Positions 36,800 to 49,760 of a DNA stretch of 64,000 nt are shown here, one piece after another. The stretch is taken from assembly GCA_013397865.1 (NCBI GenBank), contig VZTI01000583.1, positions 808,079 to 872,078 on the forward strand, in the 5' to 3' direction. The stretch is from Struthidea cinerea (taxonomy: Eukaryota; Chordata; Aves; Passeriformes; Corcoracidae). The position numbers and the translations under genes are program-made. Every line of letters starts with the position of its first letter. Within the stretch, counting starts at the first letter, position 1. The notes beneath the pieces were generated by a model. It was not told the DNA's origin. It did no database searches and was given only the letters and a program-made list of their open reading frames with translations.

Positions 36800-39700
36800 G
36801 TTTCCCAAGGTTGCTTGGTTTCTAGATCCAAGTAAAGGAAGTTTTTGTTTCCATTTGTTTCTTTCTCTCTTACTACCTTTCATTTTGACTCATATTTTCA
36901 AAACTTTTTTTTTTTAGATTTCGTGAATGGTATCTGGTAGCCACTTTTCCTCCAACCATTTCTTACTTACTTGCTGAATTTCTGACAAATAAATTCTATT
37001 TAGAAATCTCAAAAAGCTTTGGAATAAAAAACCGCAAAGGAGCAAGTTTTTAATGATTTTGCTCCACTTGTCTGCCTTTTCACCTTCATAGTCTCACAAT
37101 AGTTTTAAGCCATTAGCACAGTTATATGAAATTTGCCAGAGGTGGAGATTTCAGGGAAAAGTTACATCAAGTTTAGTGAAAATTTGTTGTCGTGTATACT
37201 CAGTTCCTAATAAAAGTTCCTGGTATGAAAAAAGGTCGCAATGCAGTTCAGTTGTTATCTTGTGTCTCTGTGTGTGTGTGTTGTTTTCTCCATCTTTTTC
37301 CTGACTAATCAGCTGGTACATGCCATGACATATTGATATTTTTCCCACGGGAAATTAGAGAGCATGGAAGAAAGATGAAGGTGTATGGAAGAATTAACTT
37401 GTTCACTCTAGGGGTGAACTTGTAGGTGTGTTGGACTTCAAGGATGTGACAGTATGGAGGTGCTGCGAAGGCTTGAGATGGGGAGAATGGAATTGTTAGC
37501 CGGAGAATTTATTGGTAGAGGACACACACCTGGAAGAAATCAAACGTCGTTTATTTGAACCTGGCACTCACCAGACTATTTGTTTCATTTCTCAGGGAAC
37601 TCCCATCCTGAAACCTCCAGGCGTTTTTGGCAGCTATTGCTGTTGGTACTCTGACAATGTCAAGCCTCTAGGCAAGAACTCTGCTTTTGCTAGTTGTGGT
37701 ATATACTAAAAGTCTGAAGGTACCAAAGTCTTTGAGTCAAAATGAAGATAAGACATGGACCAGAGCACAGAGCCTGAAAATGGCTTTGCTGAAGTCTTCT
37801 GGGGCATGGGGTTAACAAAGGAATGCCGAATTCATAGTTGTCTCATTTGAGCCATGTTAAGTGTTTGAAGTTGGCCAAATCACATGGAACCGGTTGGTGT
37901 TTACTAGAGAGAGGTGCCTGAATGATTTGCCTGTTGTTTTTTTCTTCAAATCTGTTTGTGCTCTACTTCCTGCCTATTCAAGGGTATTAATTTTACTTAC
38001 TGAGAAACATTTTATAGGTCAATGAAATTTTACATAAATATTACAGAATAGCCACTAAGTGAAAATTTGTTATGATTATTTGTGTTTATGTTTGGTGGCT
38101 AATCCTACGGGCCACACACAAGCACTGCCACAAAACCTGTATACTGAATAATAACAGCTTGGATCTCTAACCTCAAGTACTGACGGTGAGCAGGTTTAAT
38201 GAAAAAAAAATTCTACTAATAAGTTGCACAGAATTAAATAAGGTGCATAACTAAATCCATTCAAAGGTTTCCAAGAGACTTACACCACATTTATTCCAGC
38301 AAAGTAAAGAATGATTAGAAACATTTTCAGGCACTGGAATGCGATTGCCCATATTCTTACAGTGCTCGATGGTGCAACACGTTACTTGGCATCCCTGTCA
38401 GCATTCTGCCCATGCCAGCTAATACTGCCCAAAATTTACTTCCAGGTGTGATTCAGAGGCTGATCCAGAAACCTTTCACAGAAGGCACTTTTCAGGTAGC
38501 CATCCTATTTTGGGGATGTGAGAGAGGCAGCAGTCCGGTTATTTGGTGCCAGTTGATTCCAGTGTCAGTTGATTTCAGTGCCAGAGAACATTCCTGGGCA
38601 CATGTACTTGCTCTATTCATATCAGTCTCTTTGTGCTTTGGGTGTGTCTGGCTCAGATGCTTCCAGCTAATCAAGTTGCTGGGACTGGGAAGAGAAGTGA
38701 ATTTTTCCCCAGCTCCAATTAGGTTTTATGCTCCTCTGTAGAAAGGGACAAGATCTATTTTCCAAGTATCATATGACAAATTTCTTCTCTAGAACAGGAT
38801 TTTTGCAATGTCCTTCATGGCTTTTTTTAGCTGGCTTTTGTTAGCCCCTCCTGCAGTCTCCACTTTGCTGTGCACTGGGAGAATCCTGCAGCCTGTGCTG
38901 TGTGGGAACATCAGAAGTAGAAGATTTGTAGTCCCCTTAAGTAAAAAGCTATTGAAGAGCTGCTGCAATTGTGGAGACAGGGCTTGGTAACCCAGGCAAT
39001 CCACCCAAGTTCTCTGTTCCTAACTTCAGGGGGAAAAAAATAATGATTTGTTTTTCCTCAAGTCATGGAAGTTCAAAAAAGACAGACTTAATTCAATTTA
39101 CAAGTCAACTTGAAATACACACCAAAGTCTCTTTGCTACCAAGACAAAAGCTCAAGGGAAACAAGAGGTTTTGTGTAACTCCATGCTTTGTAACCAGACC
39201 AAGTTTATCCCTGTGCATGGTAGTCATCCTAATTTCTGAAGTGCAGCAGTTTGGGAAAAGTTCACTTAACACTTACATTTTGCAGCTGAAAGCAATTAAT
39301 TAGGATAATTGTCATTTTTGAGACAATAAATAGAGGGACTAATGAAATGAAACTTAGATTTTTCTGAATTACCTGTGATTTGGGATTTCAGTGATTACTC
39401 TATGTCTTAAGACTTGTGTTTAATCCTCTAACCACCATAGCTGCTGATTTGCCTTTTGATATATGCCATCTGTGAAAACAAAGGCAGGTGTCTGAAGCTG
39501 GCTATCTAAAGCTTTAACTAGTGGGGCTTCCCTAGTCTCTGCATCAGACCAGAAACAAAGGAGCAGTGACTGAGGTAAAAAGGAGTCTCTATGTGTTTTT
39601 CAGCAGCTTTTGCAGTACTGATGCACATTTTCTATATTCTTATGTTTATTTGACCCCACTTCAAACTGAATCTCTTGTTAACTCTGTGTCACTTTAAAAC

Positions 39701-41450
39701 ACAAACAAAATCTGAGTAAGATCTTTTTGTGAGGAATCTCTTTGAGCACCTAGCCCTCTCCTGTTCCAGCTGCCCTGTAGCTGAGGTCTATCTCAGTAGG
39801 CTGAGTTCAGAAAAGGATGTTGCACTCAAAGGAACTAGGGTGGTAGGGTTTTTTGCTTTGTTTTGTATTTCTTTTTCCTGTTGCTCTAAACTGCCCAATC
39901 AGTAGAGGAAAAGATCCAAAACTTTAAAGCAACGTGTAAGGAGAGGCTTAAAATCTCCCTCCCAAAGTAGCTGATTTATCTATTTATCTTTCAAGGTTTC
40001 AGGGTTTTGTTCTCTCTCCTCCTGCTATGCCTAAATTTGTCCTTCTAATAACATTTTTATAATATACCATTACACAAAGAGCACAGCAAAAGCCCATTCA
40101 GCTGAAACCCAGCTGCTAGTAAAGGCTGGATGAACGAGCTGTTTTTTTTCTTTATACTCCGCTCAATGTGTTTCTCAACACCTCTGAATTCAATTCAATA
40201 CTTTTTTTTTTTTTAATGGGAGGAATGGGGACAGGATTTTCCTTTTCATTTTGTAGGTCAGTTACCTTTCATCAGCTCTGCTCCAGAAGTGTGAGGAGCA
40301 TCTCTTGAGCTCAGCATCTGGTGATCCAACAGGCCTTTAAGGTCTATTGCAGTCTCTTGTAAGTTCACCAGAGGAATTCATCTGAAGAATGTAATTTTCA
40401 TCAGTCCTGTTTGTAGCAAGGGGACAAAATGAGGGCATCTTTGACCCACTCAGATGTTATACTAAGAGGAAACCACCAGAGATCAAAATGTGTGCCTGTA
40501 TGTAGGCATATGGTACAATTTGGATGCTATTTTCTCTGAAGTGCACGTCTTCTGTTGTCCTTTATCCTACCCACGATCCCCAAGAGCCTGTGTTTCCTAC
40601 TGCAGGAGGTCCCGTGAGGTCCTGTGTCTGTCCCACGTGTATGTTTTAGGTATCTGAGCTATTCCCACAGCAGTGTGGGATGGTCAGTCTGGGGTGCATA
40701 AACAAAATATATTCAGTCACAAATCCCCTGTACACATTTGGTTATAAAGTTTAGCCCACTGCTGTAGTAATAGTAGAGAAGCTATAGTTTCTCAAGAGCA
40801 AGGAGGGAGCCAAAGCTATTGCTCAACACCTCTGCAGGAGCAGAGACAATGTGCACACAGGTTTTTCCCTGTGGTAAGAGAAAAGCAGTTATTGGCACGG
40901 TGGTGGTGAAAAAGGAATGATTGTGCACTCTTTGATTGAATGCCTTCTGCCTCTAGAAATTTACCAAAAGGCAAACTGAAACAATCAAAACAAAGTACTT
41001 TTCTGCTCAGTGCAAAAGCTGTGTAACCCCTGGCCACAGGGTGCTCTGAACAGTAAAATTTACACAACTCCACTGAGGGCTGAACTGAATGAATCCATGG
41101 AGGAAAAAGTCCATCTTGGGCTTTTGAAGGTGCTGCTGCTAGTTTGGGTGGACAGTGAAGAACAGGTAGCAGGAACTGGAGTACTTGTCCTCTCCTTGGG
41201 CTGTCTCTAGGCACTGCTTTGAGTTCCGGGCAAAGAAAAACACCAGGTGAGGTGGATTTTCTTAAAGTTGTGTCCAAAAGAAAAATTACATTTTGAAAAT
41301 TAAAAAGCTTCATTTCCACTTACCAAATTAAATCTGATTTGTTTTACAACTGAGTCAACTTCAGTCTTCAGAAAACATTAAGAAAAGGTTTTAATTCACA
41401 GCAAATGAAATATTCTATGTTTTCTTCAAGGGGGGTTTTTTGTTTTGTTC
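36800..41450. other. Non-coding DNA, no gene seen
   Basis: The largest frame is 167 codons on the minus strand (40816-41319), with no recognisable domain and no splice context. A short (GT)n lies at 37261-37280 and T runs at 36905-36915 and 40202-40214. No transposon was recognised. Confidence 0.5.
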
Positions 41451-41473
41451 CTCCCCGCCCCCTCCCCCCCCCC
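41451..41473 (-). repeat. C-rich tract; G-quadruplex-capable on the minus strand
   Basis: Plus-strand C runs of 4, 5 and 10 (41453-41456, 41458-41462, 41464-41473) are separated by single bases. The minus strand therefore has G10, G5 and G4 tracts, enough for a four-tract quadruplex. It is preceded by a G6 and TTTTTTG sequence on the plus strand. Confidence 0.75.
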
Positions 41474-41474
41474 T

Positions 41475-44289
41475 TTTGGAAAGCAAAACTGATATTTTTC
41501 ATGTTGGAGTGACATGAAACTTTTCTTTTTCTTTCTTGACCCCCCAAAATTGATTATATTCATGCAGCTGTCCTTGAGAAAAGAGCTGCCTTTTTTCCCA
41601 TGCTATCAAATTTGCTATTAAAGCAAAACAAAGAAATAAAAGCAATGGCCTAGAGAAATAGTCATGGAACATTGGAAACCAAAAGGGAAAGCTTGCCAAT
41701 TGCAGTCCATTTTCAACCTCGATGGGAGTGAGGGGGTGGATGTTGTTGTATAGTTTGCTAAGTCACTTGTAAAGTTCTTTGGGTTCCTCCAGGAGGAAAG
41801 GCATTATGTGAACACAAGTTGTTGTTATTAAGACTTCTGAAATGTGAAGATATTATTAAAGGATGTGGTCAAGTTTCCCTAGGCAAGAAGAAATTCTCCC
41901 TACTCCTTTGCTCCCTGCAAATGGATGTTTACAAGGTGCTTGTAGCTGGCTGATTCTTTCCTCAGTGTTAAATCCCATTTTAGTGGTCATGTTCCTTTTT
42001 GTTGGCAGATTGTTATTTAATTTCTCGGAAATTAGTTTTACTGGGCAGTTCCCAGTGCTGCTGAATGTCAGACACTCTGTCTAAATCATTTTCTATTGAT
42101 GTTTCTACTCTTGCACTTGAGGGTCAGAGATGGACACTTCTTCAAAGCTGAAGTTTCGCCATATAGGAATATCAGTATATGAGGAGAGACTGACCCTAAG
42201 TGAGACCTTTCCCAGCAAGCAGTAATCCATGAGATGGGGCAAAGACCGTGGCATCAGCTTGTTCTCCTCAGGCTGCAGATACAGCAAATAGATTGAATCA
42301 GAAGAAATAAATTCACCTGCTCTTCTTTTTGCAGCACATTTCTGCCTAAAAGACAAGTGCTAATGCTTGTGATACTCTATCTGGTGTATAGCAACCTTTC
42401 TTCTACTTGCCAAGCACTCCCATTGCACCAAACCTTCCTGCCCTTGGCTCCATCCCAGGCTTCAAAGACTGACAGTGAGGCTCTCAGACCCCTTTGAAAA
42501 TTACCTCTAGCAGAGAAGATAAAGGGCCTGGATTCCCATGTTTACCTGGAGAGTCACACATTTTGATAGTAAATACCACAGAGATAATGTGCTGCTCAGT
42601 TTTACAGGCAAATTCACACAGCCTAGTTCGTGGTTTCTGGCAGATGCCCAAAGCTGCTCTCCCAGAGGGTCACAAGATGTGAAGAGAAAGGGACGAGTTA
42701 GCATCCCATTTACAGGCTTGACTGGGAGGGGAAGGGGATGGATACAGTTTGCAGGTGGGACAAGGGAGGACTGCTGCACTCTATCAGATCAGGGAGGATG
42801 AGGAGGATAAAGCTGGTCTGTGCTTTAGCACTCTTGTATCACTAGGATCTGCAGGTGCTGGAAGGGTGAATCGAAGGACTCTTCTGATACACTTACTAAT
42901 CCCTGGTATCTTTCTGGATGCAGCTAGAAATTACTGTGTGTGTGTTGCCCTAATGAAGTCATTCTGCCTGTTTTTGCACTGTCAGTTTTTATAATTCTAC
43001 AAAGATGAACACATTCAAGAAGCCTCAAAGCTCTTTAAAGTGCAAATCACTCAAAATGGAGCAGCAGCCCAGAAGACAATACTGGCCTTTGCACATTTTC
43101 CAGTCTGCTGGTAATGACTTCAGTGCATCCCCACACAGATGTGCAGCAGGTTTCCAAAGGAATTGTGCAAAAGTGCCAGCAGATTGGGGAACACACAGGG
43201 ATCCTTGTTTCAGCAGATGGAGAAGCAAACCTCTTGTCACTTTCTGGCCCAGAGTGTGATTTTTTGACAAATCTGGGGCAATCTAAATGCTGCTGAAGCA
43301 GAGGCCACAACAAATGCCACCGTGTTCCTCTGTGCCTCCAGCTCCCTCTTTGAAAGTGCCAGCTGACCATCCATGGAAGCAGTGATGTTTCCCATGCCTG
43401 ACATCCCCTCCCTTCCCTCCAGGGCTGAAATGAACCAGGATGAAGGGTAGGGGACTGGATTGGCTCCAGGTTAGAAAGGTGGGTGAAGAATGGGAGGGGG
43501 CTATGGAAGAGGCTCGTAGTCTTACTTAATTTAAACTGCTGGTTTAGGCTCTTTGAGGTAGGGACACAACAAGCTCCTGCAGTGCTCTTCCCATCTTTGA
43601 ATGCAAACATTTTAGACTATTTTAAGCCCCTGTGAAAGGAATAACAGAGCATGCAAAATTTTCTCAGCTGACACTCAGGGGAGGAGAAGCTGCAAGTAAG
43701 GAAGAAAAAGCCTTTGAAAATTCCTACCTTTTCCACTTTGAGCCACCTCCAGGGTTCAATTGCATGACCCACAGTGCTCCTTTGCATAGCTGTGGAAGGA
43801 TCCCTGAGGTGCTTCATGGAGACCTGCCAGAGCCAGGCATCTGTCTAGGAAGATGGTGCTCTGCACAGAAATTTTCCTGTCAGAAGGGACAGTGTTTGCT
43901 CATACATTGCATTTAATTTCTTCACTTGCTGCTCCTGAGAATGGCACTCAAATGGGGATGCAGATCTTCCAGTACCATTTGTGTTTGACATGATATACCT
44001 GTCGCAATCCTGGATGTATCTTAGGCACCTATTTTCAAGACTTCTTAGAAGTCAGAATGGGATGACGCCACCAAGCAATATCTGTTTGTGAGTTTTACTA
44101 ATTAGAATATATGAGTTTTTATACCACTCTGTCCCCGCATTCAGTTGCTTAGAAAATGGAGGCATACACTTTATTTTAGCTCCTTTTATATTTAGGAGAT
44201 CTTTGTCCATGTTTCACATTGGTATGACCAAGAATGGACTATATAAATTAAAAAAAAACCAAAACAAACATCCAACAATAAATAAGTAG
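41475..44289. other. Non-coding DNA, no gene seen
   Basis: The largest frame is 187 codons on the minus strand (43047-43610). It shadows several other frames and shows no recognisable motif. No transposon, RNA gene or microsatellite was recognised. Confidence 0.5.
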
Positions 44290-44470
44290 ACTCTGATTCA
44301 GAAAATTGCTTAATCGCCTGTGCAATTTCATCTCAATGATTAGCCCTGTTAAAAAGTTATGCGAAAGCTTAAATATGGAATTAATTCCTCAGCTGTAATA
44401 TCTTCATGGCTTATTTAATAGCATTCCACTGAATTAGGGCTCAGACTAGCCCCTAATTTCTGGTTTAGCA
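44290..44470. promoter_or_regulatory. Candidate enhancer: non-repetitive block with ATTA and CAAT motifs
   Basis: The block contains CTTAATCGCC, TGCAATTTCATC, CAATGATTAGCC, TGGAATTAATTCC (palindromic around 44380), CTTATTTAATAGC, GAATTAGGGC and CCCTAATTTC. Motif density and balanced composition resemble a conserved non-coding element. It directly abuts the hAT-like relic that starts at about 44476. Confidence 0.28.
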
Positions 44471-44475
44471 AGTAT

Positions 44476-44806
44476 AAGATTTCTCAGCCTTCTTAGGTCA
44501 TAACCCCTTTCTAGAAGTCAATCATTTTTGTGACTCCCCATAAAAGTAAGAGTGAAAAATCTGCTGGTGATAGCATGGTGAAGTCTCTCTAACATGTTTG
44601 TGCTCAGGTTTTCTGAGATATTGGCAGGGAGTATTTGACCTTGGAGTTGAAGGTGGTACAGGGAGGAGAATAGCAAGATTTTCTTGGCCTTGGATTGTAA
44701 TAACATTTCAATGCCTTACAAACACCCCTGATTGCCTTTCTGACCCCTGACTCCCTTCTCCTCCCCTATCTCTCCTGGTTTTGCAATGCACAAGTTGAGA
44801 AACATT
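44476..44806. mobile_element. Probable degraded hAT-Charlie-like non-autonomous transposon
   Basis: The left end reads GATTTCTCAGCCTTCTTAGG, then TCATAACCCCTTTCT and later TTGTGACTCCCC. That is the typical terminal sequence of hAT-Charlie family relics (TTCTCAACCTTTTTAGG then CGCGACCCC). The right end, CAAGTTGAGAAACAT at 44791-44805, is an imperfect reverse complement of the left terminus with TTTCTCA conserved. About 330 bp lie between the ends, with no transposase frame. An 8-bp target duplication was not clear. Divergence indicates an old insertion. Confidence 0.45.
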
Positions 44807-44814
44807 TGTTACAG

Positions 44815-47800
44815 AGACAGTTAACCTCAGTGCAGTGGTTCCGAGGGGTCGGGAATCAACCGCTTTGTAGCTGAAAAATGCTTGACCCTCCCTAAAGGAA
44901 AAACAAAACAAAACCAGGGCACTTCATTTCTAGATTGGACAAAGCAGGGGAGGGAGGAGGAGGAGGAAGGTAATGTGCCTGTGACTAACAACTGAAGTAA
45001 AGAGTCTTCTGATATTGTCCCTATGCCTTGTGATTTCCCCTGCATCCTATGAGATCAAGCCATAATGTGGGAAAAGAAACCTGCATTTCTTGCACCTTTA
45101 AGCAGGTTTTCCAGATTTCAGATAGTTCCTGGAGGTGTTCATTATTAAAATATGGGTATTGGAGCTCAATGCTAGATCACAAAGTCTTAAAGCAGTGCAT
45201 GAAACTAATTTGGGTTTCCTAATCCTAACTGGCATTTCATAGTATAGTGTTGTGCTTTATAATATGTATGATATGTGTTTATGCTGGCCAGCTACCCAGG
45301 TCACTCTGCTAGGCTCTCTATAAATGGCAATATAATTGGGAGGACATGTTTACAAACTCTCTTCACACCTCTCTAACTGGTTCCAGCTCTGCCTCACTCT
45401 GAAGGTTTCCATTTTGCTGAAACAGCCTGGAAAGAACACTTGTTCACTTAAGAGACAAAAGTTTTGACTCAGTGTTGGAACAAACAGATTGCCTGAATGT
45501 GATGAGATTTCTCTGGTCTCTCTGCCTGATACTCAAGCCTCTCTCTATCCTCCACAGTGGTGTATCCCAGAGGTAGAAAAGTGCTAAAAGCGTCATTTTT
45601 GACTGTGCCACATGTTCTCTCAGAAGAGCTTGCTCAGACTTAGGAAGTGCTTCAGAAAAACCAGGACCCAAACATGGGCTTCCAAATTCCAAACTCCATC
45701 TTAAAAGCAAGGCCACCTTTCCATTCCTGTCCTTTCTCGGCAGGAGCAGTATTCCCACAGTGACTCTGTATGCAGGTTATTCAGCCTCACAGCTTGCAGT
45801 TTTCTATTTCATTTGCATGCAGCGGTACTGTACAAAGACCCCTCCTCTTTTAGTGTCCAGCTCTGATTTGCAATTAGCTAAACTTATTCAGACAGCATTT
45901 ATGTGGCACTGGGGTTTTCCTGTGATATGGTTTCCATGTCTATGTTCTGCAGGTCACCCAAGGTTTTATGAGCTCATACCTGCAGTGCATTTCTCAGCTG
46001 TGACTCACGAGCAATCAGCCAGCCTGTTCACTCCCAGAACACCATTTTACATTTGGAAACCTCCTTAGCTGTAAATATGTCTGAGGTTTACTGTGGATCT
46101 GTCAGTCACTTACCAGTGAGGACAGATGTTCATAATTATTTTCTCAGCAAGTATCATCAAAAAGCCACAGTAAAGAATATGAATATTTTCTATGACCAGT
46201 TTATCGTTTAGGGATAACGGAATCAGCAGTGTTAGTCTTGGAAACTGCTACTTAAAGCTGACTTAGTCATTTGAATATTCATAAAAACATGTAGTATTTA
46301 AAGAAAATTATTTTTTGATTGTTTGTGAGCAAACAAGAAAATATTTGTCACTTCACTCATGCAACAGACTTATGGCCACTGTTACACCCCGGGATTTTCA
46401 TTAGCAAATATCAAAGAACTGTTAGAGCCTGGAAGGCACGCAATACATTTTATCAGAGCACAGTAAAAGTATTGCAAAAACCTCCAAAAAAATCTTCCCC
46501 TAGTTGAATGTGAGGGGCTGATGTCACCATCCTGTAAACCTTAAAGCTGAAAACAACTAATATGTCTCTTCTTTTTATGCATAATCACCTTTGTAATAGA
46601 ATAAGGTTTCACCAGAATACGTAGAGTTTGAAATTTTAGGAGGGTATTAAGTTAGTTTTTTGGTACCCTGAATAATGGTGGAAAGAATATCATAGACACT
46701 GTTTAAAAATACCCTCCCCTCTTTTGCTTGAAATTCAAGATATTATTTATTAAATTATTAGTATTATTATTGATATTATTTGTTTCTATTTGCTGTATCT
46801 CACAGGTTATATTGAGAATCAATTTATTTTTAAGATGCGATCATACCCTGAGTTTCTTAAAGCATGAATGCATGATTCATAAATTAAGTTCATACTCTGT
46901 TTAACTGTTTTACTTCTGTTTGGGGCAGAGCCTGGTTAGTTTATTTTGGATGTTCTTCATTATTGTCAGTGATGAGAGCACATATACAATGAACTGTGTG
47001 CAAATGTGGTTCTGAGTTTTATTTCTGAGTCTGTTTGAAAGATGGGGAAATGGAGGCAGAGAGCAATTCAATTGTACACCATCATATGTATAATTACTGC
47101 TGAGGGTGGGAAATAGAACCAGAGATCCTGAAAGGAAAATATGTTACCTACTTGTGGAAGAGGGTCATATAAAGCCTAGTTCTTATAGCTCCCTGCTTTG
47201 GAAACAGTGAGATAAAACACTGAAGTTTACTTTATTTTTGGCATTCTTGGTAGTTGTGGAGCTCCTGCTAAAGGCTGAAACTCTGTTTGGTGCTCTCCTG
47301 TTTATTTGCCCTTATTGCTTTTCATTCTGGACTCTTTTTACATAAACTCTCTCATCTTTGTTTGCACAGAGCAGGGACATTTTGATTTAAGATTAAGGCA
47401 TGCCAGGAGCTACTATAATGTGAACAGTTTTCAAGAGGTCACCATAGTTTCTTTTGCCGCTACACTGCACCTTTCTAATAAGCTGTCCTCTGAACCACTT
47501 CTCTGAGCTCTTGAATATCTTCCAGACAGTTTCTTACGGTGTGAAACCTGATCAGTGTTGGTGTCTCTGTACAAAGGGATGTAGAGTACTGGTGAAAAGC
47601 CTGTAAGATTCTGATGTGCTTTTTCTCAGCTGGGCTCTTTGACAGCAGGAGGGTGAGAAGTTTAATTTCACATTGGCTTCACAAAAAGCAAAGAAGGACT
47701 TTAGCATCAGTTGGTTTTCAGATTGAACAAGGCCCCTTGAATACCACATATTGTATTCTTGGGGAAACTCAAATAATCTTAGTGTGCATTTCAGCAAGTT

Positions 47801-49010
47801 GTTCTGTCTACCCTTCCAGATCTCCTCTAGACCTCACTCTTCTCAAACTTGCCTTCCTTTGGAATTGAAGATGCCAACCACCTAACTGTTGATCAGTGTC
47901 AACCGTATCATTGTTTACATGGAGGAGGCTATTTCAAAGAAAAAAGGACGATGTTTTTTCCCTAAAGAAATACAGTACAGCAACAGGAATCATGTCTGGT
48001 TTACTGCAGTGGTTAAGCTCTTCCAGACCCCATTTCCAAGTCATCATTTACATGCTAGAGTGGCAAAGGCCTCAGTGTGGCAGTAGCCATAGGAGCACGC
48101 AGGCTCTTGTGGGGTGGCTGTGTAACACAGGGGTCACGGCCCCATGTGAAGTCACGGAATCACAGGGGTTTAGGGTTCTTTTGTTTCAAATAAGAGAGAG
48201 TCACAAGGTCTTAGGACTAGCCAAAGAGTAATCAGTGCTTTTTCAGATTACAGAGGGTAGGTTCACCAGTCTGTTCGGTTAAAAGGGCTTCTGGGGTCAA
48301 AGAAAGTTCAGTTAGAGCAAACCCAACCGTGTCTGATTTTTATGCATGTCCCTAATGTGCTCTTAAGGAAGGCAAGTAGCACAGCCATTTTCCACCTCAG
48401 ACTTCTTGTCTTAATTATTTATCCCTCTCTGGAGCTGTTGCTTGTGCAGAAGCTAGAAATCTTGTGCAGGTGGAGACTTACCTATTAAAATACAGGGTTC
48501 ATTCCTCCTGTATCCCATGTGTTGGCTAACCAGATGTTTCTCCATCTCTCTATTACCTCTCTTCCCTCATGGTTTTATGGAGGTACATGGAATCAGGACA
48601 TAACATAGCCGTACTCCAGAGATTATTCTGGATGAAGGCATATTTAATGTAGGACACTGCAGAAAGCTGAATAGTCACGGAGAAAGAGTAAAAATGCTGC
48701 TTCCTTCTAGAGGCTCAATTTAGACTAGAATAAATGGGAACGGAGGCTGTGATGTTTTTCTGGAAAGTCAACTGTAAGGTAGCTGTTTAGGCTCCCTGCA
48801 CAGCAGTGGGGAGAAAGACTGATCCACATGTCTTACCCCACTATTTTAGATGTTTAGTAGGTAGGGATGAACACTGTCCTTCAGTGTTAGGAAAGGAAAC
48901 TGTCAATCCCAGTGCACACAGACAATTTGCATTGCTGTGGAGTTCAAGTCACAGTTAAGGGCATGGTTGAAATGTAAATAAGAACAATAGCTGGTTACAA
49001 TTTGCAATCT
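44815..49010. other. Non-coding DNA, no gene seen
   Basis: Frames up to 111 codons occur without recognisable domains. An AT-rich (ATT)n-like patch lies at 46738-46782. A 25-base stretch near 48153-48175 vaguely resembles a reverse CR1 end but is too short to call. Confidence 0.5.
46738..46782 (+). repeat. Imperfect (ATT)n AT-rich repeat
   Basis: TATTATTTATTAAATTATTA followed by GTATTATTATTGATATTATT. It is imperfect simple sequence. Confidence 0.75.
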
Positions 49011-49013
49011 CAG

Positions 49014-49087
49014 CAAGGAATCTGAAGACTGTCCAAGTGAGGAGGCTGAACGAGGAATCTGGAGATTGTCCAAGCAAGAAGGCTGAA
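49014..49087 (+). repeat. Two-copy 37-bp tandem duplication
   Basis: The unit beginning CAAGGAATCTGAAGACTGTC (49014-49050) recurs as CGAGGAATCTGGAGATTGTC (49051-49087). Almost all differences are transitions. There is no further copy on either side and no similarity to the 39-bp pair at 16.9 kb. Confidence 0.9.
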
Positions 49088-49089
49088 TG

Positions 49090-49479
49090 ATAAGCTCTGT
49101 CTAAAGCAGATAGAGCCAGACAGGCTGGGGGTGCAGTGGCCATGGGTGATGCCATGAGAGCTTTGTTTTGAAGAGGAAATGGCTTTCTCAGGTATTCAGC
49201 CCAGCTCTAAATCCCTTTTTGAAAAAATCCAACCTGGATCTGGGAGAGGGAGAAAGAAAGAAGGGCTTAATTCTTAAAGATCCCATGCAAACAATAAACA
49301 GAGTTTAACAGTCAATAGGCAGATTAAACTGGCTGTGGATCAAAACGCATCAGGAGTAAAGATTTATTGCAGAAAACTAGACATGGAATAAGCCCTGCTC
49401 TGTTGCTGGAGCTCTAACTGGTTCTAGTGAGGAAAGGGAGGGGGAAATAAAATTACGCTGTCTTTATAAATAGGCATCA
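49090..49479. other. Non-coding DNA, no gene seen
   Basis: Single-copy sequence with no open frame or motif worth calling. Confidence 0.5.
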
Positions 49480-49760
49480 GCAAAGCTGTTCCTGGCACGC
49501 TTTCCTGCCCCAGTCCATACCACCCAGTGGGGTAAATATCTCATTCCAATAATACCACTGATTAAATGGCTGTGGGATAAGGAATTTAATAAATTCCACA
49601 CAGCATGTGAATGGTAATCAGGCCAGGAGCTTTATGCACTTTGGCTTGTGACATATACCACTGGGATATAGGATAATTAAGGGAATATTCCCTTCTGTCT
49701 CCAGATCTCTAGTGACTGTAGGGCATGCTGAGCCTTCAGCTTCAAGGGGTATAAATAGAG
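49480..49760. promoter_or_regulatory. Candidate enhancer: ATTA/TTTAATAAA-rich non-repetitive block
   Basis: The block includes CCAATAATACC, CTGATTAAATGG, GGAATTTAATAAATTCC (a near-palindrome around 49580-49596), GGTAATCAGG, GGATAATTAAGG and GGAATATTCCC (palindromic, near 49682). Several palindromic factor-type sites occur in 280 bp with no coding frame and no repeat similarity. The regulatory assignment is by appearance only. Confidence 0.3.

Noticed and set aside
40816..41319. 167-codon minus-strand open frame
   Set aside because: No domain, signal peptide or splice borders. Treated as chance.
43047..43610. 187-codon minus-strand open frame
   Set aside because: The composition is a mixture of Ser/Leu/Cys/Trp without motifs, and overlapping plus-strand frames are equally open.
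48153..48175. Weak resemblance to a reverse-oriented CR1 3' end
   Set aside because: Only about 23 bases with several mismatches. It could be chance.
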